Positions 1 through 7,684 are shown, counted from the first letter of the stretch. The stretch is DNA of 64,000 nucleotides from Natrinema salsiterrestre (GCF_029502005.1 NZ_JAMQOT010000003.1:124001-188000), one strand, 5' to 3'. Numbers and translations are program-made. The notes: generated by a model not told the origin, from the sequence alone.

Positions 1-451
1 CGTAGGTGTACACCGCGCGCATCCCGGCGTCCTGCAGCGCGTCGACGGCCCGTTCGCCGTGTTCGAGCGAGTTGGGATACGACCAGTCCAGAGCCGTGGT
101 CGTTCCCGTATAGAGCTTCTCCAGCGCACCGAAGAGGCCGCCGAGATACATGTCTTCGGGCCGGTAGAGCCCGGTGATATTGCCGAGCATGTCATCGAAG
201 TATTCGCCCATGAGCGACCAGTCCCCGGCGATTCCCCGTACTTGAGTCTGTGCGAGATGGATGTGCGAGTCGACGAAGCCGGGTACGACGATGTGGTCGT
301 CCGCGTCGATGACCTCGGCGTTCGATGGAGAGAGTCCGCGGCCGACCTCGATTATCTCTCCGTCTTCGATGAGAACGTCGGCCTCGTCCAGTTGTCCGAT
401 CTCCGGATCGAGGGAAACGACGGTCCCGTTTCGTATGATCGTTCGTGACAT
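1..451 (-). CDS. Amidohydrolase, N-terminal part (runs off the left edge)
   Basis: This is the first 150 codons of a metal-dependent hydrolase of the amidohydrolase superfamily (cytosine deaminase / chlorohydrolase / S-adenosylhomocysteine deaminase group). The reading starts MSRTIIRNGTVVSL and has the usual N-terminal beta-sandwich pattern (DADVLIEDG-type and VVPGFVDSHIH). The His-x-His metal ligands lie in SHIHLAQTQVRG near residue 65, and TTALDW follows near residue 125. The catalytic C-terminal half is outside the window, so the substrate cannot be named. It is transcribed divergently from the TetR gene. A T/A-rich TATA-like element about 28 bases before the ATG touches the inverted repeat at 486-501, so repression by the neighbouring TetR protein is a reasonable inference. 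Confidence 0.85.
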   Translation of the reverse strand, partial: MSRTIIRNGTVVSLDPEIGQLDEADVLIEDGEIIEVGRGLSPSNAEVIDADDHIVVPGFVDSHIHLAQTQVRGIAGDWSLMGEYFDDMLGNITGLYRPEDMYLGGLFGALEKLYTGTTTALDWSYPNSLEHGERAVDALQDAGMRAVYTY

Positions 452-485
452 GATCAACTGCTATGTTTGACCATAAGGTTAAAAA

Positions 486-501
486 TTTACCGTCCGGTAA
501 A
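486..501. promoter_or_regulatory. Inverted repeat, probable TetR operator
   Basis: TTTACCG-TC-CGGTAAA is a perfect dyad with 7-base arms. It lies between the divergent amidohydrolase and TetR starts, next to the amidohydrolase TATA-like element and about 35 bases before the TetR TATA element (about 531-541). The core TTACC-N4-GGTAA recurs at 2769-2782. The site itself is seen directly; its role as an operator is inferred. Confidence 0.6.
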
Positions 502-561
502 CAATGTCCGTCGCGGGTTTCGGAGCAATCGTATTATATATCTCTCGCTACGATTACCCGT

Positions 562-1185
562 ATGAGCGAATCCCGCGACAAGGTCTCCTCCAAAGACACC
601 CGGCAGGTCATCATGGAAGCGACCTTCCGTGCCCTGAGCGAGCACGGGTACAAGGACCTTCGCATGCGTGACATCGGTGACGAGATGGAACTCACTCGGC
701 AAGTCATCCACTACCACTTCGACGGCAAGTACGACCTCCTGTCGTCGTTTCTCGAGTACATCATCGATCAGTACGAGGGAAGCGTCGAGGTCAACGAGGA
801 CGCCGAGGTCAGAACGGAACTCAACGCCCGGATCGACCAGTGTCTGTTCGGCCCGGAGTTCGAGGACTTCAGTCACTGGGAGCGAATGAAGGTGTACCAC
901 GAACTGTACACGTACGCCCAGAACGACGGCGAGCACCGAGAGATATTCGACGACCACTACGACCGGATTCGCGGCAGCATCGTCGAAGTCGTCGAAGACG
1001 GCATCGAAGAGGGAACGTTCGAACCCGTCAACGCCGACCGCATGGGTCAGCTCATCACCGACGTCATCCACGCCGCCCGCGGCCGTCGGATCTCGCTGGG
1101 TCACGAGGACGCACCGGAAGAAGCTCGAAAGGCCATCGACGAGTTCATTCTCGATTCGTTGTACGCGTCACAGACCGAGGATTAA
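562..1185 (+). CDS. TetR/AcrR-family transcriptional regulator
   Basis: A 207-residue regulator. The N-terminal helix-turn-helix spans about residues 15-60, with the family signature RDIGDEMELTRQVIHYHFDGKYDLL (read in two halves: RDIGDEMELTRQ, then VIHYHFDGKYDLL). The C-terminal helical ligand domain shows no obvious ligand class. The ATG at 562 is preferred over an upstream in-frame ATG at 463 because a strong TATA element (TATTATATATC, about 531-541) sits about 25 bases before it, which suits a leaderless haloarchaeal transcript. The gene is divergent from an amidohydrolase and convergent with a small OB-fold gene (4-base overlap of stop codons). It likely controls itself, the amidohydrolase and perhaps the CoA-transferase through the shared inverted repeat; this is inferred. 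Confidence 0.9.
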   Translation: MSESRDKVSSKDTRQVIMEATFRALSEHGYKDLRMRDIGDEMELTRQVIHYHFDGKYDLLSSFLEYIIDQYEGSVEVNEDAEVRTELNARIDQCLFGPEFEDFSHWERMKVYHELYTYAQNDGEHREIFDDHYDRIRGSIVEVVEDGIEEGTFEPVNADRMGQLITDVIHAARGRRISLGHEDAPEEARKAIDEFILDSLYASQTED

Positions 1186-1400
1186 TCGGCCGGATCCTCG
1201 ACCGCTGTGAGACGGGGCTTCTCAGTTCGCTGTTCCGCTCGAAGCCGATGCTTGCCGGCGAACTCGACCGCATCGTCCACACTCACTGTATCGTCGGCCA
1301 GCTGAGCGATTACCTGTACCCCGCCGAACCGGGCGAGTACGAGGTAGTTCGGTAATCGGATGTCCGGTGGCGTCATCTCGACGGTCGTCTTCGCGGCCAC
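1182..1400 (-). CDS. Small OB-fold protein (DUF35-like, no zinc ribbon)
   Basis: A 72-residue reading begins at a GTG (VAAKTTVEMTPPDIRLPNY); an alternative ATG lies at 1376. The order of strands, with LPNYLVLARFGGVQVIAQL followed by an acidic DDTVSVDDAVEF stretch, resembles the C-terminal OB-fold of DUF35 / acyl-CoA-associated proteins, which normally also carry an N-terminal four-cysteine ribbon; none is present here. It begins just past the stop of the family III CoA-transferase, so it is probably its last operon member and may bind acyl-CoA or a partner thiolase. It could instead be a decayed remnant of a longer DUF35 protein. It was found by reading the frame, not by length. Confidence 0.5.
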   Translation of the reverse strand: MAAKTTVEMTPPDIRLPNYLVLARFGGVQVIAQLADDTVSVDDAVEFAGKHRLRAEQRTEKPRLTAVEDPAD

Positions 1401-1416
1401 TTCTCCGGTCTCGAGT

Positions 1417-2634
1417 TCATTCCTCGTCGTCTCCCGAGCCGAACACGCCGGCGTTTGCCAGCGCCTCGACCTCCTCCTCGGAGTACCCCAGTTCGCGGAA
1501 CACCGCTCGGTTGTGTTCACCGAGCAGCGGCGGCGCGGAGTCGAACCCGCTCTCTGCGTTATCGTACCGGAGCGGGTGTTCGATGACCGGAATCTCCCCG
1601 AGCTCCGGATGTTCGACCTCGGTGATCGTCCCTCGCGCGTCTATCTGTGGGTTGTGCAACGCCTCTTCGACGTCGTAGACCGGGCCGGCCGGGACACCGG
1701 CGTCCTCCGCGATGATCTCGATCCACTGGTCCGTGGTCTTCTCGCTGAGAGTGTCCTCGATCTCGGCTTCCAACTCGCCGATGTGCTCGACGCGGTCCTT
1801 ATTCGTCTCGAAGCGATCGTCGGCCGGGAGATCGGGCCGGTCGAGCGCCTCACAGAGCTCGCCCCAGAGCTTCTCGTTGAGGATGCAGATATTCAGGTGT
1901 CCGTCCTCGGTCTCGAAGGTCTGGTACGGCGCGAGTACCGGATCCTTCGTCCCCATCCGCCGCGTCTCCTCGCCGGCGAACACCATGCCGGCCTGTTTCG
2001 TCAGCCACGGCAGCGTCGCCTCGAGCATCCCGAGGTCGATGTATTCTCCCTCACCGGTCCGTTCGCGGCGATAGAGCGCAGTCATCGTGCCGAAAGCGGC
2101 CCACATGGCCGTGATGAGGTCCGTCATCGGCAAGCCGACCTTGACTGGCTGTCGCCCCTCTTCTCCGGTCACGTCCATGATCCCGCTCATCCCCTGAATG
2201 AGCAGGTCGTACCCCGATCGCTCGCTCCAGGGTCCGGTCTGTCCGAACGCGGAGATAGCGAGATAGACGAGGTCCTCGTTGTACTCCGAGAGCGTCTCGT
2301 GATCGACGCCGAGGCGCTCTGCAGTCCCGGGTCGGAAGTTCTGGATGAAGACGTCGGCCTCTGCGACGAGTTCGTACAACGCCTCCGTCGCTCTCTCGTT
2401 CTTCAGGTCGAGTTCGAGGCTCTTCTTCCCGTAGTTCAGCGTCCAGTAGTACGGCGATTCGCCGTCGATGAACGGCGGGCCGGAGTGTCGGACGGCGTCA
2501 CCGTAGCCCGGCTGTTCGACCTTGACGACCTCTGCCCCCTGATTAGCGAGCATCGCCGAGCAGAAGCCGCCGGTGACGAACGTAGAGAGATCGACTACCT
2601 TGACGCCTTCCAGGATCTTCTTGTCGGCAGTCAT
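1417..2634 (-). CDS. Family III CoA-transferase (CaiB/BaiF type)
   Basis: A 405-residue protein, the normal length for CaiB/BaiF/formyl-CoA transferases, which move CoA between carboxylic acids through an enzyme-bound aspartyl thioester. Recognisable parts are the N-terminal LEGVKVVDLSTFVTGGFCSAML with AEVVKVEQP, the KKSLELDLK segment near residue 72, FIQNFRPGTAERLG near 97, and GLPMTDLITAMWA near 170, whose Asp matches the catalytic Asp position. The C-terminal tail is acidic. Substrate is unknown. It is followed by the small OB-fold gene and preceded, 135 bases upstream, by a copy of the TTACC-N4-GGTAA repeat. Together with the amidohydrolase this suggests use of an organic acid or amide. 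Confidence 0.9.
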   Translation of the reverse strand: MTADKKILEGVKVVDLSTFVTGGFCSAMLANQGAEVVKVEQPGYGDAVRHSGPPFIDGESPYYWTLNYGKKSLELDLKNERATEALYELVAEADVFIQNFRPGTAERLGVDHETLSEYNEDLVYLAISAFGQTGPWSERSGYDLLIQGMSGIMDVTGEEGRQPVKVGLPMTDLITAMWAAFGTMTALYRRERTGEGEYIDLGMLEATLPWLTKQAGMVFAGEETRRMGTKDPVLAPYQTFETEDGHLNICILNEKLWGELCEALDRPDLPADDRFETNKDRVEHIGELEAEIEDTLSEKTTDQWIEIIAEDAGVPAGPVYDVEEALHNPQIDARGTITEVEHPELGEIPVIEHPLRYDNAESGFDSAPPLLGEHNRAVFRELGYSEEEVEALANAGVFGSGDDEE

Positions 2635-2768
2635 ACTTCCCCTATCAGTGTGCCGTTCGCGTCTTCGCGTTCCATCCAGTGAAGTATCGAAGCGGACGAT
2701 GCGGTCTGCTCTCGACCGCTATTCGAAGCGAGCGTGTGGTTAGTACACATCCGTGGTGAGTCATTGCC

Positions 2769-2782
2769 TTACCAGATGGTAA
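2769..2782. promoter_or_regulatory. Second TTACC-N4-GGTAA inverted repeat
   Basis: TTACC-AGAT-GGTAA repeats the core of the dyad found beside the TetR gene at 487-500, upstream of the CoA-transferase. The shared half-sites and spacing suggest one regulator acts at both places. It is 135 bases from the annotated ATG, so either the leader is long or the promoter serves another transcript. Confidence 0.5.
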
Positions 2783-3260
2783 AACCTTCGCAAGGACGTG
2801 TTCGTGTTCTGAACAGCGATTATCCGATGTGGATAGGTGGCGTATATCGAGATATCGTCACGGCAGTCCGAAGTCCGTCAGCAGAACTGTCGTCGTCGCC
2901 CACTTTCTCTCGGCGTCTTTCTTAGCCTATCCGTCGCTGTCCTCTCCCCGGGTCAGAGTTCACTGTCTCGGCGGTTCAGCTGGGTCCGCTCGTAACTGCC
3001 ATCTACGTTCCACAGTCGTTCCTGCACCTTCCGATAGGTGACGTCCTCGGCCCGTCGGTAAAGAGTAGACCGCCGTCGTCGTCCGCTCGTTCACCCAAGA
3101 CGCTTCTAAATCCCCCTCGTAACTCTCGCTGAGCAGGTCTATGACCATCCTGACCGATTCGCTCAACGACCCGCTCGTTTCTCAAATCGGCTCGACTAGA
3201 CAGTGCCGGTCGATATATTCTCAGTTCGAACGATTTCCCAGCAGGTCGTCGCGTGGCAAA

Positions 3261-3410
3261 TTCACCGGAAATACGGTGTGCGCGAAATTCGTCCATCGGG
3301 CCGGTCCCAGTCTGCTGACCCGTTCACCGGAAACACGGTGTGTCACACGGTCGCGATTTCTCCGAAACCGCTCCGCCGTTCCGAACGAGATTCACCGGAA
3401 ACACGGTGTG
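3261..3410 (+). repeat. Three ORB-like 20-bp direct repeats
   Basis: Copies start at 3261 (TTCACCGGAAATACGGTGTG), 3323 and 3391 (both TTCACCGGAAACACGGTGTG). All face the same way, spaced 62 and 68 bases apart. Each contains the dyad CACCG-N6-CGGTG, and two are followed by CGCGA. Haloarchaeal origin-recognition boxes carry a comparable GGAAAC-containing core, but no orc1/cdc6 gene is in the window, so an origin role is only a suggestion. The repeat is too short and the spacing too long for CRISPR. Confidence 0.5.
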
Positions 3411-3624
3411 CGCGATTCGGTCCCGGGCGATACTCGGGTGAGGATTCACTGCCGTCCTGGACGCGCTGCCCAGTGCTCGGCTCTCGTATCGGTCGGCCGG
3501 TCGACCGGCACGGTTCGTGCAGTCGACTCGCATCGGTCCATCGAGAGGAGCGAGACGAGGGAAGCGATCCAGATAGCAACGGTAGGGTCGATCGGTTCGA
3601 TAGTAGCGATCGATCGATCCGGAG

Positions 3625-3801
3625 TCAATAGTAGTAGAGCTCGAGCTCGTGACCGCAGTTTCGACACTGGGTTTCCTTTCCGAGAAGTTGATTCGAGTCG
3701 CTCTCCTCGTGGATCCCCGGTCCGGGGGGAACGGAGGTGGTGACGGTTGCGTCACACTCCGGGCAGCCGATATGCATATCCGCAAACTCTGTTCGAGACA
3801 T
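3625..3801 (-). CDS. Small two-CxxC zinc-ribbon protein
   Basis: A 58-residue protein, MSRTEFADMHIGCPECDATV... ending CRNCGHELELYYY. The pairs Cys-Pro-Glu-Cys (residues 13-16) and Cys-Arg-Asn-Cys (about 47-50) would bind one zinc. Proteins of this size and layout are common in haloarchaea and mostly uncharacterised. It is transcribed away from the repeat-containing stretch and has no obvious operon partner. The ATG at 3801 is the only good start. Confidence 0.7.
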   Translation of the reverse strand: MSRTEFADMHIGCPECDATVTTSVPPGPGIHEESDSNQLLGKETQCRNCGHELELYYY

Positions 3802-4036
3802 CACTCGAACGTGACCGTCGATCCCTGATAGTTATCGAAGCCGTACGGAACCGCTGGCAACCGTTTCGGTTCGTTCGTACGCTTTAGAGTCCGATTTACG
3901 GCCGAAACCGCCGGCGGAACGTCGCGCTCCGTCGCACCAGCTCTCGGAACTGGATCGCGAGGTCTCGGTATCGGACTGCGCTCGCCGCTCGAGTCGGTTT
4001 CCTCGACGCGGGTGTGAGTCACTCAGGTCGGCCGGA

Positions 4037-5149
4037 CTAGACGGTGTACGTCAGCGCCTCGAACTCGAAAAAGGCCGTCTCGTACCCGTCGTGGCGCGAT
4101 ACCTGTGGCGCCGAGTCGACCGTGACGGTCACGCGATCACCGTCGGTGAGTTCGTCGACCTCGAGCCCGTAATGATGGCCGAACTCGCCGTCCAGCGTTT
4201 CGGTGAGTGACTCCTCGTGGAGGGTCGAACCGTCGCGTTCGATGCTCGCGGAGAGGGACGTAAATGGGAGGATAATGTCGTTGTATGGCGTTCTGGGAGT
4301 AATCGCCAGATAGGTGCCGCCGTCGGTGAATCGATCGGCGTCGGTCGCGATCGCGGAGAGCTTCGCGTCACCGCTCCGGTCGGTTCCGAGGTGGTCGCCG
4401 GGGAGGCTCTCGATCGACGGCCCCTGTCCTGTCGGTACGTGACCGGAGCCGCCGTCACCGTTCCCGCCCTGTTCTCCCCCGCCGTGGTTCATCAGCGGGA
4501 GCGCATCGGGGCTCCCTCGCCGATCCGGTTCGATCGAGTCGAACGAGAGGCCGGTGACGTCCGATCGAGCGTACTCGAACGTCACTGCGAGCGAGGCCGC
4601 GGATTCGAATCGACCCTCGAACGCGCCGACTCGATCGAGCGTGAGCGGCCCCGCTCGAGCGCGGACGGTGTACTCGCCCTCTCCGGGAAGCCGGACGTTG
4701 TCGCCGTAGTGAAAGCCCATCCGCTGGGAAATCATGGGCCACGGTGAGAGGGTCCCGCCGTCGATCGGCGAGCCGTCCCGCCGGATTTCGAGTCGCATGT
4801 CCACCGGGAGGACGGTGCCCGTCTCCCGATCCCAGAGCGTGGCCATGAGGTGGAGACTGTCGTCGGCCTCGACCTCGACGAGTTGTTTCCCGTCGGCGGT
4901 CGCTTCGACGGTCCAGAACCGGTGGGGAAAGGTATACGAGAACGCGATGGCGTAATCGCCGTCGGTCGCGGAGCCGTACATCCCCATCTCCTCGCGCGAG
5001 GCCGGGAGGTAGACGGCATCTGGGCGGTTCTCGACGAGCGGCGGGTTCGCCAGTGCGGACTCTTCTTCGAACCCGAGTCCCTCGAGACAGCCGGCGATAC
5101 CGGCAGTCCCGATCGCTGCTGTTCCGCGGAGGAAACGCCGACGGTTCAT
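4037..5149 (-). CDS. Lipoprotein with duplicated Tp34-like metal-binding domain
   Basis: A 370-residue secreted lipoprotein. MNRRRFLRG is a twin-arginine start and IAGC (Cys21) is a lipobox, which favours the ATG at 5149 over an upstream one. The mature part has two related beta-rich units (about residues 35-190 and 260-370), separated by a Gly-rich linker near 235-260. Each unit carries a similar landmark, GFHYGDNV and GHHYGLEV, and a strand ending in RRDG or ERDG. The fold pattern resembles Tp34-type periplasmic iron/copper-binding proteins. It is divergent from the SCO-TlpA-CcdA genes, which suggests a role in extracellular metal handling for haem-copper enzymes. The family call is by pattern and is tentative. 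Confidence 0.65.
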   Translation of the reverse strand: MNRRRFLRGTAAIGTAGIAGCLEGLGFEEESALANPPLVENRPDAVYLPASREEMGMYGSATDGDYAIAFSYTFPHRFWTVEATADGKQLVEVEADDSLHLMATLWDRETGTVLPVDMRLEIRRDGSPIDGGTLSPWPMISQRMGFHYGDNVRLPGEGEYTVRARAGPLTLDRVGAFEGRFESAASLAVTFEYARSDVTGLSFDSIEPDRRGSPDALPLMNHGGGEQGGNGDGGSGHVPTGQGPSIESLPGDHLGTDRSGDAKLSAIATDADRFTDGGTYLAITPRTPYNDIILPFTSLSASIERDGSTLHEESLTETLDGEFGHHYGLEVDELTDGDRVTVTVDSAPQVSRHDGYETAFFEFEALTYTV

Positions 5150-5431
5150 TGGACCGGATTTAGAATCCGGTGACAAAACACCTGTTGGTTCGTCAATCGA
5201 ACGCGCGCGGAATCCGTCAGCGAACGGTGGCCGGATTCGCGAGCGCACGATAACCGCCCGCCCGAGATCAGTGAAGCCGTTCGAGTCGAGTAGTCACTTT
5301 CTCGAGAGCTGCGGCGATAGGTCTGCGAGAAGCGTCCGTTCGGTCGATCCCTTCGTCTGTGGGTTTCGCCCTCACCGCTATTCGTGAACCGAACCAATGA
5401 ACCTTTGATCGGGCGTTCCTACCGTTCGTAT

Positions 5432-6121
5432 ATGGACCGGCGGACATACCTCGGTACAGTCGGAATCGCAGGACTCTCGAGTGGTGCCGGCTGTCTCGGT
5501 GAGGCTCTCAGGGGAGACACGGGTAACCCCGATACCGTGCTCGGACCTCCGGAGCAAGACCTGAGCGAGGCGACCCATCCGAGTTACGGCGAGGAGTTCC
5601 CCGCGATCAGTCTACCCGACCCCTTGACTGGTGAAACGATCTCGACCGATCAGTTCGAAGGGGATCGGACCGTTCTGATGACCCTCTTCTACACGATGTG
5701 CCCGGATGGCGTCTGTCCGCAGTTGATTCTCCGATTACGGCGCGCACAGGCGGTCGCGGCCGAGGAAGGGTACGGCGACGACGCCGCGTTCCTCGCGATG
5801 ACGTTCGATCCGGAGCGGGACGGCGAAGACGAACTGCGAACGTTCGCCGACCAACAGGGGGTCAATCTCGATGCCGGGAACTGGCACTTTCTGCGACCGA
5901 CGGAGTACGAGACGGGGAAAGAGATCGTCAGCGAAGATTTGGGCCTTCCCTTCAAGAAGGAGTTCGACAACGAGTACGAGGAACTCGAGTACACCTTTCC
6001 GCACTATCCCTACATCTTCCTCGTAAACGAGGGAGGGTTCGTCGAGCGGACGTACCCGCGGGGATCGACCATGGAGATTTCGCGGCTCGTCGACGACTTC
6101 GAAACGGTGGTGACGGGATAG
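5432..6121 (+). CDS. SCO1/SenC-like copper chaperone or thiol reductase, lipoprotein
   Basis: A 229-residue thioredoxin-fold protein exported as a lipoprotein (MDRRTYLG start, lipobox Cys21). SCO proteins deliver copper to the CuA site of cytochrome oxidase or reduce its cysteines. The expected copper ligands are visible: a Cys pair in TMCPDGVCPQ (Cys90 and Cys95) and a distal His191 in TFPHYPYIFLVN. The Cys spacing is CxxxxC rather than the classical CxxxC, so metal affinity or redox role may differ. The start at 5432 leaves a normal signal; an in-frame ATG at 5384 would add an unlikely extension. Its stop is followed directly by the thioredoxin gene (start at 6122), so translation is probably coupled. 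Confidence 0.85.
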   Translation: MDRRTYLGTVGIAGLSSGAGCLGEALRGDTGNPDTVLGPPEQDLSEATHPSYGEEFPAISLPDPLTGETISTDQFEGDRTVLMTLFYTMCPDGVCPQLILRLRRAQAVAAEEGYGDDAAFLAMTFDPERDGEDELRTFADQQGVNLDAGNWHFLRPTEYETGKEIVSEDLGLPFKKEFDNEYEELEYTFPHYPYIFLVNEGGFVERTYPRGSTMEISRLVDDFETVVTG

Positions 6122-6694
6122 ATGCGCAGGCGGGACGTGCTCGCTGGAATCGGAAGCGTGGGCGTCATCGGCGGTGCAGGAGCCCTGGCGATACGCGGTC
6201 CCCCGTCGTTCGACGACGGTACTGAGGAGACGGAACCGACCGCCGACCCGCTCGTGATCGAGACGGTCGACGCACCGGGAAGCGAGGCCAGGGACGTTCG
6301 AATCCCGGCTTCCGACCGGGCGACGTTCCTCGATTTCTTCGGGACGTGGTGTGGCCCCTGTAAGGAACAGATGCCCGCGCTCGTCGAGGCGAACGACCGA
6401 ATCGGTGACGAGGTGCGCTTCATTTCGGTCACGAACGAAGCGGTCGGTCGGTCCGTGACGAGGGAAGAACTCGCCGACTGGTGGCGGAAATACGACGGAA
6501 ACTGGCTCCTCGGGATCGATCCGACCGCGGAACTGAGCGCCGAATACTCCATCGGCGGCGTGCCCTACGCCGTCGCGATCGATTCGTCGGGGCGCGTTCA
6601 GTGGTCGGAAGCGGGCAGGAAGTCCGCAGACGAACTCGTCGCCGGCATCGAACGCGCCCTCGAGACCGGCGAGACCGACGGCGGGGACGGATAG
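6122..6694 (+). CDS. TlpA/ResA-type membrane-anchored thioredoxin
   Basis: A 190-residue protein with an N-terminal signal or anchor (MRRRDVLAGIGSVGVIGG) and a thioredoxin domain from about residue 45. The active site is FFGTWCGPCKEQMP (Cys77, Cys80), and the cis-Pro loop is GGVPYAV near residue 143. Such proteins reduce disulfides on the outer face, for example in apocytochromes or CuA centres. It begins immediately after the SCO gene stop and is followed, one base after its own stop, by ccdA, which would supply its electrons across the membrane. Good confidence in the operon and fold; the client protein is inferred. Confidence 0.88.
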   Translation: MRRRDVLAGIGSVGVIGGAGALAIRGPPSFDDGTEETEPTADPLVIETVDAPGSEARDVRIPASDRATFLDFFGTWCGPCKEQMPALVEANDRIGDEVRFISVTNEAVGRSVTREELADWWRKYDGNWLLGIDPTAELSAEYSIGGVPYAVAIDSSGRVQWSEAGRKSADELVAGIERALETGETDGGDG

Positions 6695-6695
6695 A

Positions 6696-7370
6696 ATGGT
6701 CGACGCGACGCTCGCGACCACGATCGTGTTCGGGCTGGTCTCGGGAATTGGAACCTTCTTTTCGCCGTGTTCCTACCCGCTCCTTCCGGGCTACGTCGGC
6801 TTCTACGTCAGTCAGACCGACGGCGAGGACGCATCGCTCGGCGGCGCACTGAGCCGCGGACTCGTCGCGGGTATCGGCGCGCTCGTCACCCTCGCCGCCC
6901 TGCTCGGGGCGACGTTCTGGGTCGGGAACGAGACGCTGTCGCGTATCACGTGGTTCGAAGTGGTCGCCGGCGTCATGTTGATCGCCTTCGGCCTCCTGAT
7001 CGTCTTCGACCGCGCCCCGTCTCCGTCGGTCGCTCTCCCGAAGCGACGCTCGAGCGTGCTCGGATTCGCGGTCTTCGGCGTCGGCTACGCGCTGGCGGCG
7101 GCGGGCTGTGTCGCGGCGGTGTTCTTCGGCGTGGTCGCCCGCGCGCTCTCGCTGCCGGCGACCTCGGCGGCGATCCTCCTCGGAACGTACGTCGGAAGTT
7201 TCGTCGTCCTCATGGTCTCGTTGACCGTCGCGACGGGAATGGGCCTCGTCGCGAACGCTGGACGATTCAGCGCGTACTCCGAGACTCTCAAGCGGCTCGC
7301 AGGCGCGGTCATGATCGTCGCCGGCGTCGGCCAACTGTACCTCGCGATCGTCGTCCTCGACGTGCTCTGA
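6696..7370 (+). CDS. ccdA: CcdA/DsbD-type transmembrane electron carrier
   Basis: A 224-residue protein with six hydrophobic segments. The two conserved membrane cysteines of the family are visible in FFSPCSYPLLPG (Cys25) and ALAAAGCVAAVFFG (Cys138). CcdA passes reducing power from cytoplasmic thioredoxin to extracytoplasmic thioredoxins. The gene is tightly coupled to the TlpA-like gene upstream, so the three genes form a thiol/copper maturation unit. The ATG at 6696 lies directly after the upstream stop; no separate promoter is visible. Confidence 0.88.
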   Translation: MVDATLATTIVFGLVSGIGTFFSPCSYPLLPGYVGFYVSQTDGEDASLGGALSRGLVAGIGALVTLAALLGATFWVGNETLSRITWFEVVAGVMLIAFGLLIVFDRAPSPSVALPKRRSSVLGFAVFGVGYALAAAGCVAAVFFGVVARALSLPATSAAILLGTYVGSFVVLMVSLTVATGMGLVANAGRFSAYSETLKRLAGAVMIVAGVGQLYLAIVVLDVL

Positions 7371-7375
7371 GCCGG

Positions 7376-7460
7376 CCTGCGAGCGCTGCATCACTTCCGC
7401 TCTCCGAACCTGCCTGCGACCGCTATGTCGCTTCCGCTCTCAGTACCTGCCTGCGGTCGT
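7376..7460 (+). repeat. Imperfect 37-bp tandem repeat after ccdA
   Basis: Units begin with CCTGCG at about 7376, 7413 and 7450, and share the stretch CTTCCGCTCTC. The third unit is truncated. It sits between the ccdA stop and an AT-rich promoter stretch. No function is apparent. Confidence 0.5.
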
Positions 7461-7552
7461 TCCCCGGATCGCGCATAGTCTAATAATAATTACGTTCAAT
7501 CCAAATCGTTATGGTGTAATTTTTATCCGCGAGAGCGTGTTGCGTCCGTATC

Positions 7553-7684
7553 GTGAGCCGACACCAGTGTCCGAACTGCCTCGAGGAGTCGGCGGCGGAG
7601 ATCGATCGATCGGTGACCGATGCCGGGTTGCGGCGGCGGTTCGAGTGTCGGGACTGCGGGCACGAGTGGGACGTGATCTTTTGA
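7553..7684 (+). CDS. Tiny zinc-ribbon protein (43 aa)
   Basis: The reading begins at a GTG and gives VSRHQCPNCLEES with CRDCGHEWDVIF at the end. The two CxxC pairs (CPNC, CRDC plus His) can hold one zinc, as in small archaeal ribbons related to RPA-like or transcription-factor zinc ribbons. A T-rich TATA element (AATTTTTATCC, about 7518-7527) lies about 28 bases before the GTG, so a leaderless GTG start is supported. It is followed by uspA in the same direction. Confidence 0.65.
   Translation: MSRHQCPNCLEESAAEIDRSVTDAGLRRRFECRDCGHEWDVIF

Larger units (their letters stand above)
2635..3624. other. Gene-poor stretch between CoA-transferase and zinc-finger gene
   Basis: No reading frame here has convincing haloarchaeal composition. 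The stretch holds the second TTACC-N4-GGTAA repeat and, further on, three copies of a 20-bp dyad-containing repeat in the same orientation (3261-3410). It is unusually long for an intergenic gap in this window. Confidence 0.5.

Noticed and set aside
1360-2682. A 440-codon open frame on the plus strand opposite the CoA-transferase
   Set aside because: It is the mirror of a well-recognised enzyme gene; the long opposite frame is a by-product of GC-rich codon structure and has no domain of its own.
3261-3410. CRISPR array
   Set aside because: Only three copies of a 20-bp repeat with 42- and 48-base gaps, no cas genes, and repeats with an internal dyad; haloarchaeal CRISPR repeats are about 30 bp.
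3801-4022. A 73-codon minus-strand frame between the zinc-finger and lipoprotein genes
   Set aside because: Composition is Pro/Arg/Thr-rich with no motif. Its stop overlaps the next start, but there is no other support for coding.
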